This document shows, one piece after another, positions 12,919 to 21,400 of a stretch of 22,759 nt of DNA. The translations under genes were made by a program, and so were the position numbers. The first letter of the stretch is position 1; every line of letters begins with the position of its first letter. The notes under the pieces were generated by a model. The model was not told where the DNA came from. It worked only from the letters and a program-made list of their open reading frames with translations, and searched no databases. This DNA is from Desulfobulbaceae bacterium (lineage in GTDB: Bacteria; Desulfobacterota; Desulfobulbia; Desulfobulbales; Desulfurivibrionaceae), in NCBI GenBank assembly GCA_003517965.1, contig DOZO01000030.1, forward strand, positions 4,166 through 26,924. The letters are read 5' to 3'.

Positions 12919-14304
12919 CTAATCTCCCTCCGGCATCAGGGGCGGACGCGGGATTTTGTGCAGGGGTTCCATGGGCGCGATATCCTTGGCCAGAGCCGGA
13001 TCAATGTCTTGCAACTTGCGGGCGGTAACCAGCACTCGTCCTTCAAAGGAGCCCACTGCCCGGTTGTACGATTCCACCGCCCGATCCAGTCCTTTGCGCA
13101 TATCATGGAAATGATCGCCCAACACCCCAAGGCGTTCATAAAGAGTGCGCCCAAGTTCGCCGATGATCTGGGCATGTTCGGCGATTTTTTCCTGCCGCCA
13201 GCCATAGGAAACGGCTCGCAACAGGGCGATCAGCGTGGTGGGGGTGGCCAGGATAACCTTCTGCGCCACCCCGTATTCGATCAATTGTGGGTCCTGCTCA
13301 AGGGCCGCGCTGAAAAAATTCTCGCCGGGCAGGAAAAGCACCACAAATTCAGGTGAGGGGCCGAACTGTTCCCAATAAGATTTGCTGGCCAGCTGACCCA
13401 GATGGGTGCGCACCTGACGGGCGTGTTCCTTGAGGCGGGCCTGACGGGTTTGTTCATCCTCCGCCTCCATGGCTTCAAGATAGGCGGACAGCGCAGCCTT
13501 GGAATCAACGACGATATTCTTTCCGTTGGGCAAGCGGACAATCAGATCCGGCCTCAACCTTCCTGTCTCGGTGTTAACCGACCCCTGCTCGACAAAATCG
13601 CAATACTCGATCATCCCGGCCATCTCTACCACCCGCCGCAGCTGCATCTCCCCCCATCGGCCACGCACCGAGGGTTTTCGCAGAGCGTTGACCAGATTCG
13701 CCGTTTCCCCGTGCAGCCGGGCCTGACTGGTGGCCAGGGATTTTACCTGCTCGGTTAGACCGACATAAGCCTCGACCCGTTCTTTTTCCACCTGGCGGAT
13801 CTGGTCATCAACCTTTTTCAAGGATTCGTGCATGGGCAGGAGCAACTCCTGAATGGAGCGTTTTCTGGTCTCCATATCGGCCATGCCTCTTTCCTGAAAT
13901 TTTGCCAGAGTCTGCTGGGCAAGCTCCAGAAAACGCTGGCTGTTGCTTTGAAAAATATCGGCGGAAATGGCCTTGAAGGCGTTGGCCAGTTCTTGTCTGG
14001 CTTCCTGCAAGAGTTCCTGCTTTTCCTTGAGTTGTCGCTGCTCCGCTTCAAGCCTTGCCGCAAGCTCCGCGCCTCTGGCCTGCAACGCCCCGTTTTCCCG
14101 GCGTAACCCGGCACATTCCTCCCCTCCGGCCGCCAATCGCCTCTCTAAATCAATAAGCTGGGCCTCTCGCAACTGGACCCGTTCATCGGCCAGGGAGCGT
14201 TGCCCCGCCAGACGGTTGCGCATGAGCAGCCAAACCAGGATGCTGCCGCAGCACAACCCGACAAGCCCCGCCCCTGCCAGAAAAAAAATAAAAATATCAT
14301 TCAT
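12919..14304 (-). CDS. rmuC: DNA recombination protein RmuC
   Basis: This 461-residue protein begins with one membrane helix (about 4-25). A long coiled coil follows (about 28-115, rich in Glu, Arg, Ala and Leu), then the RmuC nuclease-like core. VRGRWGEMQLRRVVEMAGM and the DLIVRLPNGKNIVVDSKAALSAY block are family signatures; the latter resembles the D...D-x-K pattern of restriction-type nucleases. RmuC limits inversions at short inverted repeats in E. coli. GAGAGGA precedes the ATG. The gene ends about 55 bases after the gap promoter and is probably transcribed on its own. Confidence 0.95.
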   Translation of the reverse strand: MNDIFIFFLAGAGLVGLCCGSILVWLLMRNRLAGQRSLADERVQLREAQLIDLERRLAAGGEECAGLRRENGALQARGAELAARLEAEQRQLKEKQELLQEARQELANAFKAISADIFQSNSQRFLELAQQTLAKFQERGMADMETRKRSIQELLLPMHESLKKVDDQIRQVEKERVEAYVGLTEQVKSLATSQARLHGETANLVNALRKPSVRGRWGEMQLRRVVEMAGMIEYCDFVEQGSVNTETGRLRPDLIVRLPNGKNIVVDSKAALSAYLEAMEAEDEQTRQARLKEHARQVRTHLGQLASKSYWEQFGPSPEFVVLFLPGENFFSAALEQDPQLIEYGVAQKVILATPTTLIALLRAVSYGWRQEKIAEHAQIIGELGRTLYERLGVLGDHFHDMRKGLDRAVESYNRAVGSFEGRVLVTARKLQDIDPALAKDIAPMEPLHKIPRPPLMPEGD

Positions 14305-14525
14305 CGCTATGTCCTCTCTTTTGTCATGTCAGGTCTTAACTCGCTGAGGCGAGGGGAAGATTATTCTGATTTTTCCGGGAAAATTACTATAGTTGCACAA
14401 AATACGGGTTTTCTCCAGATGAAAAAGTCGGGTTGTATCTTCTGCTGGTGTTAGATTATCATGCCAGGTAAGACAAATGGCATTCCATTTGAGTTTTTTG
14501 AAAAAAACTATTATTTGAGGGAGAT

Positions 14526-15389
14526 ATGGCAAAAGACAAGACCCAACTCTTGCGACTCCTGTGCATAGATTACGAAAACCGCGAGGGGATGCAATGCGGG
14601 AGCATGGCGGGGCAAGGGTTGTCTTTGCTCAGGTGGCTTATGCTGGTGGTGATCCTATTTATTCCAGGTTGTGCTGGACTCCGGCATGAAGAAGCTGCCT
14701 TGCCTAAGGCAGCTTCGGAAAAAGAACTGGCCATGCTTGGGCATACCATTCAGGTCGGCGCCTTTGTCAAGCTGGATAATGCGGTTCGCCTGATGCAGAA
14801 ACTTGATGGTCTTGGTCTTGACGCTTATTATTATCGTCATGCCAGTGGCTTGTACAAGGTGCGTTTCGGGGATTATCCTTCCCGTAAAGAAGCGGAATCG
14901 CGGGCCGTGGAGTTGCGGAAAGCCGGGGTGATCGAGGCGTTTTATCTGGTCGCGCCGGAGCAATCCGCCGCAGCAAAGTTCCGGCGCTATCAGAGTGGAA
15001 CCTTGCGGAAAATGCTGGTGAGCACGGCGGAGGGGTTTCTTGGGATCCCCTATGAATGGGGTGGGGAGTCGGCGGAGACTGGTTTTGATTGCAGCGGCCT
15101 GGCCATGACCATTTACAAGCTTAACGGCCTCAACCTGCCGCGTAACTCCAAGGCGCAGTTCCAGGCGGGAAGCCCGGTGCGCCGTGAAGATCTCGCCCCT
15201 GGGGATCTGGTTTTTTTCGCCACCAACGGGGATTCAATGGTGTCCCATGTGGGGATCTATATCGGCAACGGCAGCTTCATCCATGCCTCCAAAAAGGGGG
15301 AGACTATTCGGCAGAGCTCGCTGCGCAACGGCTATTTCGAAGGATGCTACGTTGGGGCGCGGACCTACCTTGGCAAGGACGACGGTTGA
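14526..15389 (+). CDS. SPOR and NlpC/P60 domain cell-wall hydrolase lipoprotein
   Basis: This 287-residue protein has a hydrophobic helix ending in a lipobox-like LFIPGC (Cys49), a SPOR domain (about 73-143, IQVGAF onward) and an NlpC/P60 domain (about 158-283). Cys189 in FDCSGL is the nucleophile; His241 in HVGIYIG is the likely base, with His253 nearby. NlpC/P60 enzymes cut peptidoglycan stem peptides, and SPOR domains bind denuded glycan at division septa, so a role in wall remodelling is likely. ATG 14526 has GAGGGA three bases upstream. Starts at Met22 or Met27 would give a more typical signal peptide; Met27 has GGGAG just before it. Orientation is divergent from rmuC. Confidence 0.92.
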   Translation: MAKDKTQLLRLLCIDYENREGMQCGSMAGQGLSLLRWLMLVVILFIPGCAGLRHEEAALPKAASEKELAMLGHTIQVGAFVKLDNAVRLMQKLDGLGLDAYYYRHASGLYKVRFGDYPSRKEAESRAVELRKAGVIEAFYLVAPEQSAAAKFRRYQSGTLRKMLVSTAEGFLGIPYEWGGESAETGFDCSGLAMTIYKLNGLNLPRNSKAQFQAGSPVRREDLAPGDLVFFATNGDSMVSHVGIYIGNGSFIHASKKGETIRQSSLRNGYFEGCYVGARTYLGKDDG

Positions 15390-15442
15390 TCTGGCCCGTT
15401 CGCTCGCCGTCGCGATCCTGGCTTCTGGATTTCAGTTTTCTG

Positions 15443-16048
15443 TCAGAATGGCAGGGTGAAAAGGACCGGAATCAGGTTGGGGGGTTCCTTGCAGTATTCA
15501 AGGATCTCCAACAGCATAAAAATCCACATAAATATGCTTGCATGGATCATGGAACGGAATAGTACCTTCGGGTAAACGGTAAAACTTTCCTGAGAGGTGT
15601 ATGTCTTGAAAGTCGGCAGGATCCTGCCGACCCGTTTGGAATAGTCCGCGTACTTCTGACCGAAGAAGTTCAGCAGTCGCGTCTCTTCACCTCTGATGAC
15701 GAAGTAGTAATAGACAAAAAAAGGAAGAATGATTGTCAGAAAGAACGGTTTTTGGGCAGCCAGAATGATGCCGATCGTGCCGAGCAGGGAGAAGACATAG
15801 AGTGGGTTTCTGGAAATGGAATACGGCCCATCCTGGCATAATTCTTCATCTTTTCTGCCGCCGATATAGACGGTAGCCCAAATTCTGCCCAAGGTTGCGA
15901 TGATAATCAGTGCATAACCCGAGAACTCCAGGGCTTCATATAGCGGGCTTTCTTCGTAGGGAGATTTTGAAAAAATTATAATGATGACGAAGAAAAGGCC
16001 TATTAACCAGCTGAAATTAAGCCGGTAGCGTTCCGCTGCGGTATGCAT
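15443..16048 (-). CDS. Isoprenylcysteine carboxyl methyltransferase family membrane protein
   Basis: This 201-residue membrane protein has four or five hydrophobic helices. It carries the ICMT/PEMT cofactor-binding signature GPYSISRNPLY (74-84) and the downstream EETRLLNFFGQKYADYSKRVGRILP (121-145), including the Glu-Glu pair and Arg142. Members use S-adenosylmethionine to methylate membrane-embedded substrates. In bacteria the substrates are mostly unknown, since prenylated cysteine proteins are rare. It follows the pentapeptide lipoprotein by 35 bases and may be cotranscribed. AGAGAG lies before the ATG. Family assignment is good; function is open. Confidence 0.88.
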   Translation of the reverse strand: MHTAAERYRLNFSWLIGLFFVIIIIFSKSPYEESPLYEALEFSGYALIIIATLGRIWATVYIGGRKDEELCQDGPYSISRNPLYVFSLLGTIGIILAAQKPFFLTIILPFFVYYYFVIRGEETRLLNFFGQKYADYSKRVGRILPTFKTYTSQESFTVYPKVLFRSMIHASIFMWIFMLLEILEYCKEPPNLIPVLFTLPF

Positions 16049-16083
16049 GATTTTTCTCTCTTGTTAAGGGAAGGTGTAAACGT

Positions 16084-17106
16084 TTATCGGATGGCCTTTT
16101 TCAGGTCAAGGCCGATAGCGCCATTGATTGTCGTGCCCCGGAGGTTTGCCTGTTCCAGATTGGCTCCGGTCAAGTCAGCCCGGTCAAGGTTGGCTCCGGC
16201 CAGGTCGGCCCCTGTCAGATTGGCTCCGGCGAGATCCGCATTTGTCAGGTTGGCGCCTTTGAGGTTTGCCCACTTCAGATTGGTTTTGCCGAGTTTGGCG
16301 TTGGTCAGATTTGCTCCGGCCAGGTTGGCTCTTATCAGGCTGGCTTCGGCCAAATTGGCGCCCTGGAGATTACAGCCCGGACAGTTCTGGCTCATGCCTC
16401 GGTAGATCATGCTCAAATCCCGGCTGGCATTTTGTGGGCTGGCGAGCTGGGTTGTCTCCTGGATTGTGGGAGTGGAGACCGGCAGAGCAACTTGTTCTTC
16501 TACTACTACATCAGGCGAGGCGGTGATCCGTTTGCTTGATTGTTTTTGAACGCCAGTTGTACTTTTGCCGGGCGGCCCTCTTTTGACGCCTTTGGTGATG
16601 GTGAAATAACTGGTTTTGATGCCACTGTCCGTGTACAGGCTGTACTCTGCACCCTTGCTAAATACATCATAACAGATTTTATCGCCAAAGCCCCAACGTT
16701 TGAACTGCAGGCAGAGCATGTCGTTTTCTGTTGACCAGACCCCTTCATTTTTCTCATTTTTGCTTTTTGCGGCGTACATTTTACCACTGCCGTAGATCTC
16801 GATTATTGCGGTGTCACCGTATTCATGGATGGTAATGGTGTTGTCTGCAAGCAACGAGTTCAGTTCTGTCCCGGTTACTCTTGTACCTTCTCCGGCAGGA
16901 GGTTTTTTTGTCGAATCTTTTGTTTCTTTTGTGCCGCACCCAGCCGCGAGAAAAAGAAGCAAGAACAGGGTCAGTAAGCCATTGTAAAAAAATAACCTGG
17001 ACGTTTTCTGTGGCCAAAACGGCATAAGGAGCCGTACAATTAACGACCATAATTGTACTGGTGATTTTTTAACGGCTCCTAAATAATAACGGGATTTGGT
17101 ATTCAA
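16084..17106 (-). CDS. Pentapeptide-repeat lipoprotein
   Basis: This 340-residue protein has an N-terminal hydrophobic segment ending in lipobox LAAGC (Cys57). A beta-rich middle domain follows (about 80-185; pattern GVWSTENDMLCLQF then KICYDVFSKG). The C-terminus (about 245-330) holds more than fifteen A(N/D)Lxx pentapeptides, which fold into a right-handed four-sided beta helix. The start is TTG with GAGGAG six bases upstream. The n-region is unusually long, so Met28 could be the real start, but it lacks a ribosome binding site. Pentapeptide proteins can mimic DNA, yet a lipobox points to an envelope role. The middle-domain family is not named with confidence. Confidence 0.88.
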   Translation of the reverse strand: MNTKSRYYLGAVKKSPVQLWSLIVRLLMPFWPQKTSRLFFYNGLLTLFLLLFLAAGCGTKETKDSTKKPPAGEGTRVTGTELNSLLADNTITIHEYGDTAIIEIYGSGKMYAAKSKNEKNEGVWSTENDMLCLQFKRWGFGDKICYDVFSKGAEYSLYTDSGIKTSYFTITKGVKRGPPGKSTTGVQKQSSKRITASPDVVVEEQVALPVSTPTIQETTQLASPQNASRDLSMIYRGMSQNCPGCNLQGANLAEASLIRANLAGANLTNAKLGKTNLKWANLKGANLTNADLAGANLTGADLAGANLDRADLTGANLEQANLRGTTINGAIGLDLKKAIR

Positions 17107-17164
17107 TGGTTTCTCCTCATGTTTTTATGGGCAGGACTTGATGGTCAATATTTTGCTCAACGGC

Positions 17165-17515
17165 TTACTGAATTTTATGCGCCTCCGGCGCGTCATAGAG
17201 GCTCTGGATATCATGTTCCGCTTCCAGTTCCGCGATCCTGGCCAAGGTTTCTTCTGCGCTCATCCCTAAGCTTAAGGCAAGTTTTTTAATGTCGTACAGG
17301 GGCTCTCCCTGATCTGTGTAGCCAAAGGGGGACAGTTCTGGAAAAAATTTGTCGGTTGCCATTTTTGAAGCCAGACTGATCATCTCTCTGATTGCCGGGG
17401 GGCCGAAAAGAAAAAGCCATTTCACTGCCTCCGCCCAAACCTTGCCGTCCACGGTTTCACTGTGCAGAACCTGGAGGGCCATGCTCAAATCCCATTCATT
17501 TTTGAAGGCTGTCAT
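17165..17515 (-). CDS. Unknown 116-residue protein downstream of the GemA-like gene
   Basis: I do not recognise this family. The protein is mostly helical, with an N-terminal helix EWDLSMALQVLHSETVDGK, a Trp-rich segment (AEAVKWLFLFGPPAIREMI), a middle stretch containing YTDQGEPLYDIKKLALSLG, and a Glu/Ala-rich C-terminal helix. LALSLGMSAEETLARIAELE could be a helix-turn-helix-like element. AGAGGAAA lies before the ATG. It starts 19 bases after the DUF1018/GemA-like gene and is probably in the same operon, so the two may act together. No signal peptide or membrane helix is seen. Confidence 0.7.
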   Translation of the reverse strand: MTAFKNEWDLSMALQVLHSETVDGKVWAEAVKWLFLFGPPAIREMISLASKMATDKFFPELSPFGYTDQGEPLYDIKKLALSLGMSAEETLARIAELEAEHDIQSLYDAPEAHKIQ

Positions 17516-17534
17516 TGCTTTCCTCTTCTTACCA

Positions 17535-17906
17535 TCATTTTCGGCCCGCCAGAATATGTTTTAATGATTCGATCACCTTGCCGGCCTCTTTTTTGGAAAG
17601 CGCCTCTGTTTCTGAGATCTTGTAGTATTTTTTTAAAAAATTGGTGTAATGGGTCGCATCCCAGGCAAGATCTTGCAAAAGATGCTTGATGTACATCCTT
17701 TGCCGGAAGGTAATGCCTTCCCGGCTGGCACGATAATGCCCGCTTTTGGCAAAATAGCGCATGAGCCTTTGGAAATCAGAGTTGTCCAGGTCCTTGGCCG
17801 AGCGGACTCCAGATATTTTTTCCAGGGTATCGCGGTATTCCTGTTCGCTTATCTTCAGTTCCTTTTTGACAATATGAATGACGGCGAGTTTTTTATGATC
17901 CAGCAC
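17535..17906 (-). CDS. GemA-like (DUF1018) protein
   Basis: This 123-residue protein fits the phage Mu gp16/GemA (DUF1018) pattern: an N-terminal KKLAVIHIVKKELKISEQEY followed by RDTLEKISGVRSAKDL, then REGITFRQRMYIKHL and a C-terminal SKKEAGKVIESLKHIL. In Mu, GemA modulates host gene expression and DNA topology. Here no other Mu-like gene is visible, so this is a stand-alone copy, either domesticated or left from a lost prophage. The GTG start has AAGGAG nine bases upstream. It heads a two-gene unit with the 116-residue unknown gene. Family assignment rests on motif memory, not on a search. Confidence 0.75.
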   Translation of the reverse strand: MLDHKKLAVIHIVKKELKISEQEYRDTLEKISGVRSAKDLDNSDFQRLMRYFAKSGHYRASREGITFRQRMYIKHLLQDLAWDATHYTNFLKKYYKISETEALSKKEAGKVIESLKHILAGRK

Positions 17907-18017
17907 GACGTCTTTCTCCTTGTGTCAAATGTTGTTTTGTCTAAATTCGGGCAAGGTTTTATGATTTTAATGGTTGCAAGAAGCCGCTGTCGTTGTTGTC
18001 ATCGTCCGAGCTTTGGC

Positions 18018-18116
18018 TCATGCCGCTACGCTATAGTCACCCATGGCCTGCCCGGCCATCATAAAGAAAGCAGTCGAGCCCGCTATTAATATACCGATTT
18101 TTATGGTGTTTCCCAT
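18018..18116 (-). CDS. Possible 32-residue membrane peptide
   Basis: From ATG 18116 the frame encodes 32 residues with one hydrophobic helix (IKIGILIAGSTAFFMMAGQA) and a short polar tail. Small single-helix peptides are common but easy to misjudge. A minus-strand promoter-like pair lies 66 bases or more upstream (18182-18209). The ribosome binding site is weak. The frame is open further upstream to 18209, but that part overlaps the promoter. It would be the first gene before the GemA-like unit. Confidence 0.35.
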   Translation of the reverse strand: MGNTIKIGILIAGSTAFFMMAGQAMGDYSVAA

Positions 18117-18181
18117 GACTTGGTCTTTTTGCGTAATGTGGGTGCATGTGCAGTCGGCCAAAAGCCAGTATAGCATCAGGA

Positions 18182-18209
18182 AATATAATTTGAGCAGCAT
18201 CCAAGTCAA
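18182..18209 (-). promoter_or_regulatory. Candidate minus-strand promoter for the small peptide/GemA-like unit
   Basis: TTGACT (18204-18209) and TATATT (18182-18187) on the minus strand are 16 bases apart. They lie upstream of the small membrane peptide and the GemA-like gene. This is sequence match only. Confidence 0.45.
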
Positions 18210-18225
18210 GGTATACTGGTGTTGC

Positions 18226-18254
18226 TTGACGCTGCTTTTTTCTTGTGCTTTAAT
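18226..18254 (+). promoter_or_regulatory. Candidate promoter for the sensor kinase transcript
   Basis: TTGACG (18226-18231) and TTTAAT (18249-18254) are 17 bases apart on the plus strand. This would give a leader of about 230 bases before the kinase start, containing the 20-codon ORF. The 585-base gap 17907-18491 otherwise shows only an imperfect dyad near 18287-18299 (TTGAT TGT ATCAA). Confidence 0.35.
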
Positions 18255-18372
18255 TTAATCATGATCACGCACTATGTGCTGGCTGTTTGATTGTATCAAT
18301 TAGATAGTTGATATATAGTCCTGTCAGTAATATTTTGCCATGGTAGACTTCATTTTCACCCGGAGGTATTTG

Positions 18373-18435
18373 ATGTGCGAACTTGAGCAATGTTTCTATC
18401 CTAATGAGCTCGGATGCACTATCCCATTGTGGTAA
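18373..18435 (+). CDS. Possible 20-residue leader peptide upstream of the sensor kinase
   Basis: ATG 18373 follows a strong GGAGG (18362-18366) at six-base spacing and opens a 20-codon frame ending in TAA at 18435. The peptide begins MCELEQC and contains three Cys (positions 2, 7 and 15). It ends 56 bases before the kinase GTG. The quality of its ribosome binding site, better than that of the kinase, suggests it is translated. It may act as an upstream ORF controlling kinase expression. Too short for family evidence. Confidence 0.4.
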   Translation: MCELEQCFYPNELGCTIPLW

Positions 18436-18491
18436 TGAATTTGGCGTATTGTTTCATGAACTGGCCCTGACTGAAAGGAGCATAACTGAAC

Positions 18492-21400
18492 GTGATAAAC
18501 TCGCCCTCTCCCATTATCTTCATCCTGGTGCTTTCAATTATTATCCAGGCCGCTGCGGCGCTCATGGCTTTCAGGTTGATTGGCATCACGGGCAGGCGAG
18601 CGGCGTGGAGTTTCATCGCTGTGGCCTTGGTGTTGATGGCGGTGCGCCGCGTGGTTCCGCTTTACCATCTGATTATCGGTGACGTGTCGCATCCGCCGGA
18701 TACCCTGAACGAATTCATCGGACTCGCCCTGTCGATGTTCATGGTCGTGGGCATCGCTCGTATAGCTCCGCTCTTTCTCGAGCGCAAGGGAGCGGAGGAG
18801 GCTTTGGCCGAGCGGGTGATGCTGGCAGAGCTGTCCGCTGATATTGGATACGCTTTGGCGAAGCAGGCTGACCTCCGAAGTATTCTCAATGCCTGTGCCG
18901 AGGCCCTGGTTCGGCGCCTTGATGTGGCATTTGCCCGCATCTGGACTTTAAATACCGCTGAAAATGTTCTGGAAATGCAGGCCAGCGCCGGAATGTATAC
19001 GATGATAGACGGCTCTCACAACCGAATTCCTGTTGGAAAGTTCAAGATAGGACTGATCGCCGAAGAACGCAAACCGCATATTACGAACGCGGTCATCGGA
19101 GATCCCCGTGTTCATGATCAGGAATGGGCGAAACGGGAAGGGATGGTGGCCTTTGCCGGACATCCTCTGATCATTGAAGACAAGCTCGTTGGTGTCATGG
19201 CGATGTTTTCCCGCAAACCGTTCACCGATGTAACACTTAAGGCTTTGGCCGCAGGTGTTAACGAAATCGCTGTCGGTATCGAACGCAAGCTTGCCGAGGA
19301 GCAGCTGCATCGACTGAATCGTGAATTGCGGGCCATCAGCAGCTGCAACCAGGCCTTGATGAGGGCTGAGGACGAACAGACTCTGCTTGCTGATATCTGT
19401 CACATTGTCTGCGACGCAGCCGGCTATCGTATGGCCTGGGTGGGATATGTCGAAAACGATGATCCCAGAACCATCCGCCCTGTCGCTTGGGCCGGGGCCG
19501 AGGATGGGTATCTCGAACAAGCCGGGATCATCTGGGCCGACACGGAACAGGGACGCTGTCCCAGTGGGACCGCCATCCAGAGCGGAGCAAGTACCTGTGT
19601 CCAGGATTTCACCACTGCCCCCCAATCTGCCCCTTGGCGAGACATTGCTTTACAGCGAGGCTATCGTTCCAGTATCGCCCTTCCTCTGAAGAAAGAAAAC
19701 AAAATCATATTCGGCATTCTCAACATCTATTCTGCCGAGCCAAATGCCTTTACCCCTGATGAAATACGGCTCTTGGAAGAACTGGCAGACGATCTGGCGT
19801 TCGGCATCATGGTCCTGCGCGTCCGCAATGAGCGCACGCGCACGGAGCTGGAACGCCTGGGCCATCTTCGGTTTGTCGAAAGCATGGATCAGATCAACCT
19901 GGCCATACAGGGAACGGATGACATTCAGAAGATGATGAGTGATGTTCTTGACGCAGTGCTTGAGATCTTTGATTGCGACCGGGCGTGGCTCCTCTATCCC
20001 TGCGACCCTGAGGCCGTTTCGTGGTCAGTGCCGATGGAACGTACCAAGCCGGAATATCCGGGTGCCAATGTGCAGGGGCGGGTGTTACCGATGGATCCGG
20101 AGGTCCGGAGAATGTTCCGAATCCAGAGGGGCACGGACAGCCCGGTTTCCTGGGGTCCTGGGGCCGACTATTTGTACCCCGAATGGCTGACGGAGCAATT
20201 CGGGGTACGATCCCAGTTGAGCGTGTCCACCTACCCCAAAACAGGGCAACCTTGGCAGTTCGGCATGCACCAGTGCTCTCATGCCCGGCTATGGCAGCCG
20301 GAAGAGCAGCGCCTCTTTCAGGAAATCAACAGGCGTCTGGCCGATGGCCTGACCGGTCTGTTGGCTTATCGTGCCTTGCGGAAAAGCGAGACAAAATACC
20401 GTCGTATCGTGGAAACGGCTACTGAGGGGATCTGGATGCTCGGGTCGGACAACATGACCACCTTTGTCAACGCCAGAATGGCCGACTTGCTCGGCTACTC
20501 CGGTGAAGAGATGATCGGCCGGCCGGTGACCGATTTTATGTTCGAGGAGGATGCGGCCGATCATCTGAGCAAGATGGACAACCGTGGCCAAGGAATATCG
20601 GAGCACTATGAACGCCGCTTCCGCTGCAATAACGGACAGACCGTCTGGGCTCTTGCTTCCGCTACATCCATTATTGATGATGAACAGCATTATCAGGGCT
20701 CTTTTGCGATGTTCACCGATATCACCGAGCGTAAGCAGGCTGAAGATAAGATCCGGCAAAGCGATCAGTTCATTCGCAGCATTCTCGACACGGTTGACGA
20801 GGGTTTTATTGTTATTGATAAGGACTACCGCATCCTGACAGCCAATAAGGCCTACTGTAATCAATTCTCGCTGAATGATGACAATGTGATTGGCCGGCAT
20901 TGCTACGAAGTATCCCATAATACGTCTACACCCTGTTCTGGAGCGGAACATGAGTGTGCGGTAAAAAGAGTCTTCGAGGGCCGGGAGTCCCGCGCATGCA
21001 CCCACATTCACCACGACTCACAGGGAAAGCCGATTCATGTGGAGATCAAGGCGTATCCGTTCTTGAAAAATGAATCAGGCGAGGTTATTACCGTGATTGA
21101 GACGATTGTTGATGTTACGGAAAAATTAAAACTCGGAGACCAGCTTCTCCAGGCTCAGAAGATGGAGTCGATTGGTACCCTTGCCGGCGGCATTGCCCAT
21201 GACTTTAACAATATTCTGACCGCAATTATTGGCTATGGCAACATCGCGCTCATGCAGATGGCAAAGGACGATCCTCAGCGCCTGAATATCAAGCATATGC
21301 TGGAGGCGGGGGGCCGTGCGGCCCACCTGACGCAAGACCTTCTTTTGTTCAGCAGGAAACAGATCAGCGAGCGAAAACCTATTGACCTGAACAATGTTGT

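Noticed and set aside
16043..16405. Plus-strand open frame opposite the pentapeptide repeats
   Set aside because: Its repeated LAPxRxA pattern is only the reverse reading of the pentapeptide-repeat DNA.
18287..18299. FNR site upstream of the sensor kinase (TTGAT TGT ATCAA)
   Set aside because: The half-sites are three bases apart instead of four, and the position does not fit the best promoter candidate, so it is only a possible operator.
20289..21014. Long minus-strand open frame inside the sensor kinase
   Set aside because: It is antisense to well-conserved PAS domains, with no family resemblance of its own.
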